64,000 nucleotides of DNA from Luteibacter yeojuensis. Its GTDB lineage: Bacteria; Pseudomonadota; Gammaproteobacteria; Xanthomonadales; Rhodanobacteraceae. The DNA lies in assembly GCF_000964085.1 (NCBI RefSeq), contig NZ_JZRB01000025.1, forward strand, positions 62,001 to 126,000, in the 5' to 3' direction. The position numbers and the translations under genes are program-made. Shown piece after piece: positions 22,035 through 31,714 of the stretch (position 1 is its first letter; every line of letters begins with the position of its first letter). The notes below the pieces were generated by a model. It ran no database searches and was not told the origin of the DNA. It saw nothing but the letters and a program-made list of their open reading frames with translations.

Positions 22035-22903
22035 CCATGGTGCATCGCCGCCGCCGCGCCAGCACGCCGCGCCGCCTTGGCCGCCTGGCGCTTATCGTCG
22101 CCACGTGCGCGTTCCTGTGCCTGTTCCTGCTGGTGCCGCTTGCATCGGTGTTCGTCGAGGCGTGGCGCCAGGGTGCGCACGCGTTCCTCGAAAGCATCGA
22201 CGACCCGGATGCGCTGGCCGCGATACGCCTCACCCTGTTCGTGGCCCTCGTGAGCGTGCCGCTGAACGTGGTGTTTGGCGTGGCGGCGGCGTGGGCCATG
22301 ACGCGCTTCACGTTCCGTGGCAAGGCACTGCTTGGCGCCCTGATCGACCTGCCGCTCTCCGTCTCGCCCGTGGTCTCGGGCCTGTTGTTCGTGCTGATGT
22401 TCGGCGCGCAGGGGTGGTTTGGCCCGTGGCTCGCGGCGCATGGCATCAACATCATCTTCGCGGTGCCCGGCCTGGTGCTGGCGACCATCTTCATCACCCT
22501 GCCCTTCGTCGCGCGCGAGCTGATCCCGCTGATGCAGGCCCAGGGCACGGAGGAAGAAGAGGCGGCACGCGTGCTCGGCGCAAGCGGCTGGCAGACCTTC
22601 TTCCGCGTCACGCTGCCGAACATCCGCTGGGCGCTGCTATACGGTGTGCTGTTGAGCAATGCCCGCGCCATGGGCGAGTTCGGCGCGGTCTCCGTCGTGT
22701 CGGGCCACATCCGCGGCCTCACCACCACCATGCCGCTGGAAGTGGAGATGCGCTACAACGAGTACAACTACGTCGGGGCGTTCGCCATCGCTTCGTTGCT
22801 GGCCCTGCTGGCCCTCGTCACCCTCGCCGTGAAGGCCGCGCTCGAGTGGCGCTTCCACGCGGATACCGACGTGGTGGCCGCCGCGCGCCGCCGGGGAACC
22901 TGA
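22031..22903 (+). CDS. cysW: Sulfate ABC transporter permease CysW
   Basis: The second permease subunit (290 aa). It has multiple hydrophobic helices, the EAA loop [30 protein letters not shown] and the family block [19 protein letters not shown]. The GTG start at 22031 overlaps cysT by four bases. The stop overlaps the cysA ATG as TGATG. Confidence 0.95.
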   Translation: MTMVHRRRRASTPRRLGRLALIVATCAFLCLFLLVPLASVFVEAWRQGAHAFLESIDDPDALAAIRLTLFVALVSVPLNVVFGVAAAWAMTRFTFRGKALLGALIDLPLSVSPVVSGLLFVLMFGAQGWFGPWLAAHGINIIFAVPGLVLATIFITLPFVARELIPLMQAQGTEEEEAARVLGASGWQTFFRVTLPNIRWALLYGVLLSNARAMGEFGAVSVVSGHIRGLTTTMPLEVEMRYNEYNYVGAFAIASLLALLALVTLAVKAALEWRFHADTDVVAAARRRGT

Positions 22904-23976
22904 TGACACTGGCACTGAAGCAGCTTACCCGGCAATTCACCGAACTGGCCGCCCTCGATGACGTCAGCCTCGATATCGAGCCGGGCGAGTTCATCGCGCT
23001 GGTGGGGCCCTCGGGCTCGGGCAAGACGACGCTGCTGCGCATCCTCGCCGGCCTGGACTACCCCGACCGGGGCACCGTCATGCTCAATGGCCGCGACTTC
23101 CTCGCCGCGAACGCGCGCGAGCGGAACGTCGGCCTGGTGTTCCAGCACTACGCGCTGTTCCGCCACCTCAGCGTCCGCGAGAACATCGCGTTCGGCCTGC
23201 GCGTGCGGCCCCGCAAGCGGCGGCCGCCGCGCGCCGATATCCGCACGCGCGTCGACGACCTGCTGAAGCGCGTGCAGCTCGACGGCCTGGGCGACCGCTA
23301 CCCCAGCCAGCTATCCGGCGGCCAGCGGCAACGCGTGGCGCTGGCCCGCGCGCTGGCGGTGGAACCGGAAATCCTCCTCCTCGACGAGCCGTTCGGCGCG
23401 CTCGATGCACAGGTACGCACGGCCCTGCGCCGCTGGCTGCGCGAACTGCATGAAGACCTCGGCCTCACCACGGTGTTCGTCACCCACGACCAGGAAGAAG
23501 CCCTGGAACTGGCCGACCGGCTCGTGGTGATGAACCGCGGCCGCATCGAGCAGGTCGGTTCGCCGCAGGAGGTGTACCAGGCGCCCGCCACGCCGTTCGT
23601 GTGCGAGTTCATCGGGCGGACGAACAAGGTGGCGCTGCGTCGCGACGGGGATGCGTGGCGCGCCGGCGCGTGGTCCATCCCGGGGCCGGGGACGGCCGGC
23701 AGCGCCGTCGCCTATATACGGCCCGAACACCTCGCGCTTGCCGCGGCGGACGGCGGCCCCGGCTGGGACGCCCAGCTGCGGCACATCTACCTCGCCGGCA
23801 GCGTGGCCCACCTCGATGTCCACGTGGCGGAGCTCGACCTTTCGCTCGAGGTGGACATGGCCAGCGACCAGCTGGGCGGCCTTGCCCCCGGTGCGCTGCT
23901 ACGCGTGGCGCCGCTGCACGGCGTGGCGTTCGCCGACGACTGCACGCGCTGGGCCTGGGGCACGGGGCTGGCCTAG
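22903..23976 (+). CDS. cysA: Sulfate/thiosulfate ABC transporter ATP-binding protein
   Basis: The 357-aa ATPase that powers the importer. Walker A is [11 protein letters not shown], the Q-loop is [11 protein letters not shown], the signature is [15 protein letters not shown], Walker B is [12 protein letters not shown] and the switch His is in [12 protein letters not shown]. After residue ~240 comes a TOBE-like regulatory domain. The start ATG at 22903 overlaps the cysW stop. Its own stop overlaps the stop of the convergent gene through CTAG at 23973-23976. Confidence 0.95.
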   Translation: MTLALKQLTRQFTELAALDDVSLDIEPGEFIALVGPSGSGKTTLLRILAGLDYPDRGTVMLNGRDFLAANARERNVGLVFQHYALFRHLSVRENIAFGLRVRPRKRRPPRADIRTRVDDLLKRVQLDGLGDRYPSQLSGGQRQRVALARALAVEPEILLLDEPFGALDAQVRTALRRWLRELHEDLGLTTVFVTHDQEEALELADRLVVMNRGRIEQVGSPQEVYQAPATPFVCEFIGRTNKVALRRDGDAWRAGAWSIPGPGTAGSAVAYIRPEHLALAAADGGPGWDAQLRHIYLAGSVAHLDVHVAELDLSLEVDMASDQLGGLAPGALLRVAPLHGVAFADDCTRWAWGTGLA

Positions 23977-25106
23977 GGTCGCCCATCCACCTTCATCTTC
24001 AGGCCCCAGCCATAGCGCCCCCGCATGTCGGGCGTGTTGGCGTCGATGGCCACGACGATATCGTTGCGGCCTTGCTGCAGCGGAAGCGAGAAATGGCCGT
24101 TACGCAGGTCCAGCCGGCCATCCGGGGCCTGGCGCGCACCTGGCACGTTGTAGAGATTCTTGCCCGAGAACACCGGCTTGCCATTGACGAACACGGTGGC
24201 TTCGCGGAGATAGCCGATGGCCACCTCGCGCGCCTGCGCCTTGCCCGCCACCAGCCGCGTCCGAAGCCACGCGTACTGCCGCGCCGCGCCGCGCTGGGTG
24301 GCGGCGAAGCGGCGGGCGAGGTTCACGAGGCCGCCCGCCTCCGTCGCGAGCGGCTGCCACCCGCTCGCCGGCGCGTCGGCGATGGCCGGCTCGCCTGGAT
24401 GACCCAACGGCCCGGTCCCCGCCACCTCCCAGTCCGTCAACAAGCCCTCATCGGTTGGCGAGGCGACCGGTTCGCGTGGCGCGGGCAGCCCCGTCGCCGC
24501 GGCATCGAGCGTCAGGTTCGCGTATTGCGCCTTGCCCTCCAGCGCGATGGCGCCGCTGGCGTGGTCGCCTTCGAGGTGCTCGACAACGAGGCTGGGTTCC
24601 AGCTGGCGATTCACGAACACCTGCATGCGCCGGCCGGCGATGACCAGGCGCACGTGGTTCCATGCATCGGCCTGGACAGGCGCCGCGGCCTGGTATTGCG
24701 GGTACATGTCCCACAGGATGCGCGTGGCGGTGAGCGGCAGGTACTGCAGGCAATCCTGTGCGGCTGGGCAGTTGGGCCCGACACGGATGTAAAGCATGTC
24801 GGCCGACCCGTCCGCACCCTGGCGAAAGCGAATGCCGGGCATTTCGTCGGTCTGCGGCTTGATGTCGAACTCGATCGTGCCATCCGAGAACGTGGCGCCG
24901 TCGAACCTCGCATAGCCCTCTTCACTCTCCGTATCCAGCTGCAGCAAGCCATGGGGGAAGCCTTCGCGAACCAGGAAGTGGGCGGTGTCGGGCGCGTGCC
25001 AGGCCGCCGCGACGAGCGGGACGGCCACGGGGCCAGCCATGGCGGCGGGGGCGGCGCTGACGAGCGGCAGCAGGAGGGCGAGGCGGTGGCGTGGCGCGAT
25101 GGGCAT
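23973..25106 (-). CDS. Exported concanavalin-like jelly-roll protein
   Basis: The 377-aa protein begins with a signal peptide ending near AAMAG. The central region reads as a LamG/DUF1080-type jelly-roll: [14 protein letters not shown], then [18 protein letters not shown], then [21 protein letters not shown]. The C-terminal ~140 residues form a second beta-sandwich seen in glycosidase accessory modules ([10 protein letters not shown]...[11 protein letters not shown]...GRNDIVVAI). A carbohydrate-binding or lectin-like periplasmic function is likely, but no catalytic residues are evident. It is divergent from the sensor kinase gene. Confidence 0.72.
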   Translation of the reverse strand: MPIAPRHRLALLLPLVSAAPAAMAGPVAVPLVAAAWHAPDTAHFLVREGFPHGLLQLDTESEEGYARFDGATFSDGTIEFDIKPQTDEMPGIRFRQGADGSADMLYIRVGPNCPAAQDCLQYLPLTATRILWDMYPQYQAAAPVQADAWNHVRLVIAGRRMQVFVNRQLEPSLVVEHLEGDHASGAIALEGKAQYANLTLDAAATGLPAPREPVASPTDEGLLTDWEVAGTGPLGHPGEPAIADAPASGWQPLATEAGGLVNLARRFAATQRGAARQYAWLRTRLVAGKAQAREVAIGYLREATVFVNGKPVFSGKNLYNVPGARQAPDGRLDLRNGHFSLPLQQGRNDIVVAIDANTPDMRGRYGWGLKMKVDGRP

Positions 25107-25279
25107 GGTGGCAGTCAGCGTGGTCGGGGTGCCCGGACGTTACCGAGCCGGCGCCGTGCCATGCCGCGGGATGCGACGAAACGGCTTACCAGCGGCATGA
25201 ACCGGACGCCTGGCCTGGCGAATGCAGCCCGCCACATCGCGCTCGTTTCCACACGGCGTTTCCAGTAGCCTGCGCCTCG

Positions 25280-26368
25280 ATGCCCACGCGCGCCGCCCGC
25301 CTCCCCGTCCTTGCCACCGTGCTGCTTTCCGCCGCCGGCTGGACCGCCGTCGGCGCGGTATTTGCGCTACCGAACCTCGGCGGCGCGGACGGGCCGTGGG
25401 CGGCACTGCGCGCCTCGCTGGCCACCTGGTGGGCGTGGGCGCTGCTGTTGCCCGCCATCGTCGCGGTGTCACGCCGCCTGCCCGCCCAACCGCTGGCCTT
25501 TCGCATCGTGATCCACCTGCTGTTGTCGCTGCCGTTCGCGCAGGTCGCGGGCTATCTCGGGGCCGCGCTCGCCGCCCTGCTGGGCGTCGGGTCCTGGGCC
25601 ACCGCCGCCAGCAGCGCACCGTGGCAGGCCGCCATGCACGGTGGCGTACTGTGGAGCATGCTGGTCTACCTCGTCATCGCGGGCGCGAGCGAAGCGCTGC
25701 GCTTCCGCGACGATTTCCAGGCGGCGCAGTTGCGCATCGAGCGGCTTGAACGCGGGTTCTCCGAGGCGCGCCTTAGCGCGTTGCGCAGCCAGCTCGATCC
25801 CCATTTCCTGTTCAATGCCCTCAATACCGTCTCCGCGCTGGTGACCTCGCGCCCCGGCATGGCGCGGCATGTGATCGAGCAGCTTGGCGAGCTGCTGCGC
25901 CATTCGCTCGATGGCGGCCAGCGCATGCATGTGCGCCTGGACGACGAGCTCCAGTTCCTGCGCCGCTATGTGGCGATCCAGGAGGCTCGCTTCGGCGACC
26001 GCATCGCCGTCGTGACACACGTCGGCGAGGGTGCCGGGCGCATCCTGGTGCCCAGCCTGTTGCTGCAGCCGCTGGTGGAAAACGCGATCCGGCACGGCCT
26101 GGCCCCTGCCGTGGCAGGCGGCACCGTCCGCGTCGACGCCTCGCTGGTGGGTGGCTCGTTGCACCTGGTGGTCGAGGACGATGGTGTCGGCCTTCCTGCC
26201 GACTGGTCGTGGGCGCATGCGGGCGTCGGCCTGGGCGTGTCGCGCGAGCGGCTCGGCGTGCTGTATCCCGACGTTGCGGAACCCATCGTCGTCGCGCCGC
26301 GCGCCAGCGGCGGCACGCGCGTCCACGTGACCCTGCCAGCCGCCTTGGACCCTGCCGATGCCCATTGA
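25280..26368 (+). CDS. LytS/AlgZ-type sensor histidine kinase
   Basis: This membrane kinase of the His_kinase (PF06580-like) family is about 362 aa. Four hydrophobic N-terminal helices occupy roughly residues 1-140. A short coiled linker leads to the phosphoacceptor block LRSQLDPHFLFNALN with His175. The ATPase N-box is QPLVENAIRHGL, and the G-boxes are DDGVGLP and GVGLGVSRERL. Because the conserved protein begins with the first helix, I start at ATG 25280. Its 3' end overlaps the response-regulator gene by 11 bases, so the pair is one operon. Confidence 0.92.
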   Translation: MPTRAARLPVLATVLLSAAGWTAVGAVFALPNLGGADGPWAALRASLATWWAWALLLPAIVAVSRRLPAQPLAFRIVIHLLLSLPFAQVAGYLGAALAALLGVGSWATAASSAPWQAAMHGGVLWSMLVYLVIAGASEALRFRDDFQAAQLRIERLERGFSEARLSALRSQLDPHFLFNALNTVSALVTSRPGMARHVIEQLGELLRHSLDGGQRMHVRLDDELQFLRRYVAIQEARFGDRIAVVTHVGEGAGRILVPSLLLQPLVENAIRHGLAPAVAGGTVRVDASLVGGSLHLVVEDDGVGLPADWSWAHAGVGLGVSRERLGVLYPDVAEPIVVAPRASGGTRVHVTLPAALDPADAH

Positions 26369-27140
26369 ACGTCGGCGCATGCGCGTCCTCATCGCGGACG
26401 ATGAAGCGCCCGCGCGCCTGCGTTTGCGCGAGATACTCGAAGCCGACGCAGGCGTTGGCACCATCCTCGAAGCCACCAACGGCATCGAGGCGGTGGAGGC
26501 GATCGAACGCGAGTCACCCGATGTCGTTTTCCTCGACATCCAGATGCCCGGCATGGATGGCCTGGCCGTCGTACGCGCCATCGGCGCCGCGCGCATGCCT
26601 GCCACCATCTTCGTCACGGCGTTCGACGCCCACGCGGTGCAGGCATTCGAGGACGCTGCGATCGACTATGTGCTCAAACCTTGTAGCGATGAACGGATCC
26701 GCACCGCGTTGCAGCGCGCGACGACGCGCGCCGAGGGCGCGGCCTTGCTCGCCTTCGGCGGTGCCCTTGCCGCCTTCATGGGTACGCCTGCCGCGCCTCC
26801 TGGCCTTCCCGACCGCCTGCTCGTGAAAGATCGTGGCGCCATGGAGCTGGTGAGCGTCACGTCCATCGATTGCATCGAGAGTGCCGGCACCTACGTCGTG
26901 CTGCACGTCGACGGCAGGCGCCTTGTCCACCGCGCAAGCCTCGGTGACTTGCTCGCGCAGCTCGATCCACGCCGCTTCATCCGCGTGCACCGCTCGGCCA
27001 TCATCAATGTCGACAGCCTGGTGCGGCTCGAGCCCGCGGGCCATGGTGAATTTACGGCCGTGCTGCGGCACGGGCACAGCGTGCGCGTGAGCCGCACCTT
27101 CAAGCCTGGGCTTGAGGCCCGCTTCGGCCAGACGCTGTAG
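26358..27140 (+). CDS. LytTR-family response regulator
   Basis: Partner regulator of the upstream kinase, 260 aa. The receiver domain starts VLIADDEAPARLRLRE, with acceptor Asp60 in VFLDIQMPGMDG and the Lys switch in DYVLKP. The C-terminal LytTR DNA-binding domain is recognised by LLVKDRGAMELVSVTSIDCIESAGTYVVLH and RFIRVHRSAIINVDSL. Target promoters are not known. A start at the internal ATG seven codons downstream is also possible. Confidence 0.93.
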   Translation: MPIERRRMRVLIADDEAPARLRLREILEADAGVGTILEATNGIEAVEAIERESPDVVFLDIQMPGMDGLAVVRAIGAARMPATIFVTAFDAHAVQAFEDAAIDYVLKPCSDERIRTALQRATTRAEGAALLAFGGALAAFMGTPAAPPGLPDRLLVKDRGAMELVSVTSIDCIESAGTYVVLHVDGRRLVHRASLGDLLAQLDPRRFIRVHRSAIINVDSLVRLEPAGHGEFTAVLRHGHSVRVSRTFKPGLEARFGQTL

Positions 27141-27328
27141 CTGGTAGCCGCAAAGCCTTGCGACGGGGCTTTACATCACATCCGTCATATCCGTCACTTA
27201 TGCGCAGGGCCGGATGACATCCTTCGGCCGCAAACGGCGTCATTTCGCCACCAACCGTCCGAATTTGCGCACCTGCGGGTATCACGATCTGGAAATGCTG
27301 TCACCGCAGCAGTTGAGGGTGGCAAGCA

Positions 27329-27571
27329 ATGGTGATCGATCCGCTTCAGGCCATACGGCGTACGAACCTGCGCCGGCTTATTGTCGAATTGAAGGGTGAC
27401 GGCATCGCCACCAGCAAGGCGCTCGCCCGTGCGCTGGGCATGGCATGCCACACACTGGCCGACCTGCGCGAAGGGGCGCATATCACCGCCGCGTTGGCAC
27501 GCGACATCGAGTGGGCGATGAACCTGCCGCGGCACTGGCTCGACTGCGAGCACGACCGCGAACCGGCCTGA
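27329..27571 (+). CDS. Small helix-turn-helix-like DNA-binding protein
   Basis: The 80-aa protein has the look of a Cro/XRE-type regulator: IRRTNLRRLIVEL, then TSKALARALGMACHTLADLREGAHITAALARDIEWAMNLPRHWLD. The pattern (LARALG...L..L..G..I....AR.IE.A..LP..WLD) resembles the small phage-style repressors common in Xanthomonadales. It lies between the LytTR gene and the convergent chemoreceptor gene, and its partner is unknown. Confidence 0.65.
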   Translation: MVIDPLQAIRRTNLRRLIVELKGDGIATSKALARALGMACHTLADLREGAHITAALARDIEWAMNLPRHWLDCEHDREPA

Positions 27572-27572
27572 C

Positions 27573-29243
27573 TCAGAACTCGCGCCAGGCGGTGTCACCG
27601 TCCGCGAGCGCCACGGCGGGGGCTGGCATGGGGCGGCTACCCGCGGCGGGCGCGGCCTTCGCCGGCACCGCCACCGAGGGCGCGGGCACCGACGCCACGC
27701 GCGCGGCCGGTTCACCCGCCACGGTGAAGAAGGCGACCTGCCGCAACAACTCTCTCGACAAGTCGGATGCGTTCTTGCTCGCGGCGCTGGCCTCCTCCAC
27801 CAGCGCCGCGTTCTGTTGCGTCACCTCATCGAGCGTGAGCACCGCCTGGTTCACCTGGCCGATGCCCGCCGATTGCTCCTGCGATGCCGCGGCGATCTCG
27901 GAGACCACCGCGTGCACGCCGCGCACGCCACGAGCGATGGTTTCGAGCGATGCGCCCGTCCGCGCCACGAGCGTGGCGCCGCATTCGACGCGCTCCACGG
28001 TGGACGCCACGAGCGCCTTGATATCCTTCGCGGCGGCCGCGCTACGCTGCGCGAGGTTACGCACCTCGGTGGCGACCACGGCGAACCCCCTGCCCTGCTC
28101 ACCCGCCCGCGCCGCTTCCACCGCCGCGTTCAATGCCAGCAGGTTTGTCTGGAAGGCGATTTCGTCGATGAGCGACACGATGTCGCCGATCTGCTGGCTG
28201 GCGTGCGTGATCTCGCCCATGGCCGCGGTGGCCTCGTGCGAGACGCGGCTGCCGTCCTCGGCATCCGTGCGCAGCGCGTTCGCCATCGCCTTGGCCTGCT
28301 CGGCGCCTTCGGCGTTCTGCTTCACCGTGGCCGCCAGTTCCTCCATCGACGCGGCGGTTTCCTCCAGCGAGCTGGCCTGTTCCTGGGTGCGCTGGGAAAG
28401 GTCATCGTTGCCTTGGGACATGTCCGCCGCCGTGGCCGTCACCTGCTCGGAGATGTGCCGCACATCGGTGACGATGCCGGCCAAGCGCTTATCCATCTGG
28501 TCGAGGGCGCGCAGCGTATCGGTGAACTCGTCGTTGCCCGTCACCGCGGTCACGTTGTTGAGCTTGCCGTCCTGGATGGCCTGGGCCAGCGCACGCGCGC
28601 TCGAGAGCGGCCTTACCACGGCCCTGACGATCGACAGCGCGACCACCAGCAGCACGACGAGCGCCACGACGAGGAGTGCCAGCGCGCCATAGCGCGTCTT
28701 GGCATAGCTGGCATCCGCTTCGGCGGACGCTTGCGCGGCCTCCTTCGCGTTCATGTCGACGATGGCCTGGATCTGCTCGGCCATTGCACCCAGCGCGACG
28801 GAGGTCTTCGTCAGCAGTAGCTGGCGTGCCTCGTCGGTCTTGCCGGCGTCAAGCAATTCCACCTGCTGCTGCATAAGCGGCATGGCCGCCTCGCGCAGCT
28901 GGATGTAGCGCTCGGCCGCGGCCTTTTCTTCCGGCGAAGTGACCTGGCTTGGGTAGTAGCGCGCCCACGCCGCTGCCTCCTTCGCCACATCCTGCTTCAC
29001 GCGCTCGCCCGTATTACGTGTGCTGGTATCCACGAGCGCGCGGTTGATGGCGATGCGCTGGTCGACCACCGCGCGCTGCGTCTCGGCCACGTCAACGATG
29101 GCCCGTACGTTGGTGGCGTACATCGCGCCGACCAGGCGGTGGGTCGATTCCACGCCCATGAGGCCATCCACGCCGATGGCGACGACCAGCGCAAGAGCGG
29201 TGCCCATGGCGGCGAAGATCTTGGAACGCACGGAGAAGCGCAT
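27573..29243 (-). CDS. Methyl-accepting chemotaxis protein
   Basis: This 556-aa chemoreceptor has an N-terminal membrane helix (residues ~10-30), a four-helix-bundle periplasmic sensor (4HB_MCP, ~35-185) and a second helix ([26 protein letters not shown]). A HAMP domain and the cytoplasmic signalling coiled coil follow, with the conserved hairpin tip [36 protein letters not shown]. The extreme C-terminus AWREF fits the x-W-x-x-F pentapeptide that tethers the CheR/CheB adaptation enzymes. The ligand is unknown. A small gene precedes it on the same strand with a gap of 28 bases. Confidence 0.95.
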   Translation of the reverse strand: MRFSVRSKIFAAMGTALALVVAIGVDGLMGVESTHRLVGAMYATNVRAIVDVAETQRAVVDQRIAINRALVDTSTRNTGERVKQDVAKEAAAWARYYPSQVTSPEEKAAAERYIQLREAAMPLMQQQVELLDAGKTDEARQLLLTKTSVALGAMAEQIQAIVDMNAKEAAQASAEADASYAKTRYGALALLVVALVVLLVVALSIVRAVVRPLSSARALAQAIQDGKLNNVTAVTGNDEFTDTLRALDQMDKRLAGIVTDVRHISEQVTATAADMSQGNDDLSQRTQEQASSLEETAASMEELAATVKQNAEGAEQAKAMANALRTDAEDGSRVSHEATAAMGEITHASQQIGDIVSLIDEIAFQTNLLALNAAVEAARAGEQGRGFAVVATEVRNLAQRSAAAAKDIKALVASTVERVECGATLVARTGASLETIARGVRGVHAVVSEIAAASQEQSAGIGQVNQAVLTLDEVTQQNAALVEEASAASKNASDLSRELLRQVAFFTVAGEPAARVASVPAPSVAVPAKAAPAAGSRPMPAPAVALADGDTAWREF

Positions 29244-29271
29244 GAGGGTGGATCCTCGTTGTCGGCAGCGG

Positions 29272-29619
29272 TTACATCGTGGTGGCGACCCATCCTTCGC
29301 TGGTCATCGCCCAGACAAGCGCCTGGAAGGCGCGGAACACGGGACCGGCATCGCAGTCGCCGCAGGCGATCAGCGCGTACTCCAGCGCTTCGGCCGCGGC
29401 GCGCGTGGCGTCGGAATGGTTGTCGAGGGCGGCGCCGCGCACGCGGTTGGCGCAGAAGGCCGCCTCGGCGAGGTCAGCGGCGCGCAGGGCCGCAAGCAAG
29501 GCCACGGCATCGCCGACCAGCTCCGCCGGGGAAGAAGGCGCCGCGTAGTCGGCAGGCACCGACAGACCCGGCGCGAATGCGTCAGCCACGGGATATTCCT
29601 GGTAAGCGTCGCTGGCCAT
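29272..29619 (-). CDS. Hypothetical protein upstream of the chemoreceptor
   Basis: This 115-aa, all-alpha, Ala-rich soluble protein ([55 protein letters not shown]) has no known family that I recognise. It appears to be cotranscribed with the chemoreceptor. Its bundle-like helices would fit an accessory role, but that is speculation. Confidence 0.6.
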   Translation of the reverse strand: MASDAYQEYPVADAFAPGLSVPADYAAPSSPAELVGDAVALLAALRAADLAEAAFCANRVRGAALDNHSDATRAAAEALEYALIACGDCDAGPVFRAFQALVWAMTSEGWVATTM

Positions 29620-29745
29620 GGGCCGTCCCCTCGCAAGATCTATAAAGGGGGCACAGCACGAGTTATGCCAACTACAAGTGGTTGTTTTTACTCAGGCGGC
29701 GGCGGATCGAAGCGTGACGCGTGACACAAAAGTGCCGTATTTGAC

Positions 29746-30690
29746 CTATTTTGCCGATTTCGTGTCTTTCGCATGGTTCTCGTTCCACTGCCATGCCGGC
29801 TGCGCCAGCACCTCGGCGAAGTAGTTGGCCACCGCCTCGACTTTCGCCGGGCGGTGCCGCGTGGTGGGGCTCACGAAGTAGAGGCCACCCATCGCCTGCT
29901 TCCAGTCGGGCATGAGGGCCACGAGGCGGCCGTCGCGCAGGTATTCGCCGGCGATGAATTCCGGCAGCTCGGCGACGGCCTGCCCGGCAAGCAGCACGGG
30001 GAGCAAGGCGTCGGAGTTCGTGACCCGCAGCCGGCCCATCGGGTGCACGACGGCATCCTTGCCGCCCTTGCGAAAGCGCCACACGTCGCTGCCGGCACGC
30101 AACGCATACGCAAGGCAATGCGCGGGGTCCAGGTCACGCGGGTGCCGCGGCGTGCCGTGTGCCGCGAGGTAAGCCGGCGCGGCCACGATGAAGCGCGAGA
30201 CCGTGCAAAGCCGCCGTGCCGCAAGCGAGGAGTCGGGGAGCACCGCGATGCGCAGCGCGGCATCGAAGCCGTCGCCGATGAGGTCCACCGGCGCGTCGGA
30301 AAGATGCAGGTCGAGCGAGAGATCGGGGTAACGCTCGAGCAGCCCGGGGATGGTCGGTGCCACCCAGCGCATGCCGAACGCCATGGGCACGGCCAGCCGC
30401 ACCGTGCCGCGCGGTGAGGCCGACTGCTCGCGCGCCAGGGCCTCGGCTTCTTCGGCGTCGCAGTAAAGCCGCGTGGCGCGCTCGAGCAAGGCGCTGCCGA
30501 AGGCCGTCAGCGCCAGCTGCCGCGAGGTGCGGTTGAACACCCGCGCGCCGAGGCGGCTCTCAAGGCGGGCGACGGCCCGCGACACCGTGGCAACCGAGAG
30601 ATCGAGGTCGCGGGCGGCCCCCGCGTACGAGCGGCACTCGGCCACTTTCGCGAACAGCGCCAGGCCTTCGAAGTCGGGTAGCTTGGACAT
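29746..30690 (-). CDS. LysR-family transcriptional regulator
   Basis: This 314-aa regulator has the LysR winged-helix N-terminus (FEGLALFAKVAECRSYAGAARDLDLSVATVSRAVARLESRLGARVFNRTSRQLALT) and a substrate-binding-like effector domain (GTVRLAVPMAFGMRWVAPTIPGLLERYPDLSLDL). It is transcribed divergently from the SDR gene 96 bases away and probably controls it, the usual arrangement for this family. The effector is unknown. Confidence 0.93.
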   Translation of the reverse strand: MSKLPDFEGLALFAKVAECRSYAGAARDLDLSVATVSRAVARLESRLGARVFNRTSRQLALTAFGSALLERATRLYCDAEEAEALAREQSASPRGTVRLAVPMAFGMRWVAPTIPGLLERYPDLSLDLHLSDAPVDLIGDGFDAALRIAVLPDSSLAARRLCTVSRFIVAAPAYLAAHGTPRHPRDLDPAHCLAYALRAGSDVWRFRKGGKDAVVHPMGRLRVTNSDALLPVLLAGQAVAELPEFIAGEYLRDGRLVALMPDWKQAMGGLYFVSPTTRHRPAKVEAVANYFAEVLAQPAWQWNENHAKDTKSAK

Positions 30691-30786
30691 GCCATTCCTG
30701 CAACGATACTTTGCAATTGATTCTATTTCGTTGCCATGGGTGCGTCGATACCATGTTCTCCATCAACTCATCACTGGAGACACCCC

Positions 30787-31545
30787 ATGTCACGCAAACT
30801 CGAAAACAAGATCGCCGTGGTCACTGGCGGCAGCACCGGCATCGGCCTCGCAACGGCGCGCCAGTTCGCGCTTGAGGGCGCGAAGGTCTACATCACGGGC
30901 CGCCGCAAGGCGGAGCTGGACGCCGCTGCCGCCTCCATCGGCCCGCAGGCCGTCGCCATGCAGGTCGACTCATCGAAGCCGGCCGACCTGCAGCACCTCG
31001 TCGACACCATCCAGGGCGCCGACGGCCGCATCGACGTGCTCTTCGTCAACGCCGGCGGCGGCTCCATGATCCCGCTGGGTGGCATCACCGAGGAGCACTT
31101 CGACGATACGTTCAACCGCAACGTGAAAGGCACCCTGTTCACGGTGCAGACCGCCCTGCCCATCCTGGCCGATGGCGCCTCGGTGATCCTCACCGGCTCG
31201 ACGGCGGGCAGCAGCGGCACGCCGGCCTTCAGCGTCTACGCCGCCACCAAGGCCGCCGTGCGCTCGTTCGTCCGCAACTGGATCCTCGACGTCGACAAAG
31301 CCCGCAAGATCCGCTTCAACACGCTGAGCCCCGGCCCGATCCACACGCCCGGCCTCGTCGACCTGGCCGGCCCGGATGCCGCCCAGCAGCAGGGCCTGCT
31401 GGATTACCTTGCCTCGCAGGTGCCCATGGGCCGGGTCGGCGAGCCGGCGGAAGTCGCGAAGGCCGCCGTCTTCCTGGCCTCGGACGATGCCAGCTTCGTC
31501 AACGGCAGCGAGCTCTTCGTCGACGGTGGCGCGGCGCAGGTATAA
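30787..31545 (+). CDS. SDR-family oxidoreductase
   Basis: Classical short-chain dehydrogenase of 252 aa. The NAD(P)-binding motif is VVTGGSTGIGLATA, the structural NAG-like motif is FVNAGGG, the catalytic Ser is in LTGSTAGSSG, and Tyr and Lys are in YAATKAAV. It ends with the family's FVNGSELFVDGGAAQV. The substrate is not predictable. The start ATG at 30787 follows GGAG in the preceding bases; an in-frame ATG at 30736 adds an unlikely leader. Confidence 0.93.
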   Translation: MSRKLENKIAVVTGGSTGIGLATARQFALEGAKVYITGRRKAELDAAAASIGPQAVAMQVDSSKPADLQHLVDTIQGADGRIDVLFVNAGGGSMIPLGGITEEHFDDTFNRNVKGTLFTVQTALPILADGASVILTGSTAGSSGTPAFSVYAATKAAVRSFVRNWILDVDKARKIRFNTLSPGPIHTPGLVDLAGPDAAQQQGLLDYLASQVPMGRVGEPAEVAKAAVFLASDDASFVNGSELFVDGGAAQV

Positions 31546-31563
31546 GTGCCGCGCATATAAGCA

Positions 31564-31595
31564 GGGCGGCCCCACCCGAAGGTGAAGGGCCGCCC
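31564..31595. terminator. Strong hairpin after the SDR gene
   Basis: A 9-bp stem (GGGCGGCCC / GGGCCGCCC) encloses an inner CACC-CGAA-GGTG hairpin with a CGAA tetraloop. It lies 19 bases after the SDR stop, between convergent genes. There is no T-tract, so it may work as a 3'-end stabiliser or Rho-assisted stop rather than a classic intrinsic terminator. Confidence 0.5.
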
Positions 31596-31714
31596 CGGTG
31601 CCCGACCGGGCCTGGCGTTGGAGCCGGCCTCGTCGGGCAAGCTGATCATGCGGTGGGGATCGTAAAGACGACGCGAAGCGGCCGCTCAATCAGCGTTGCC
31701 CCGGGCACCGCGCG

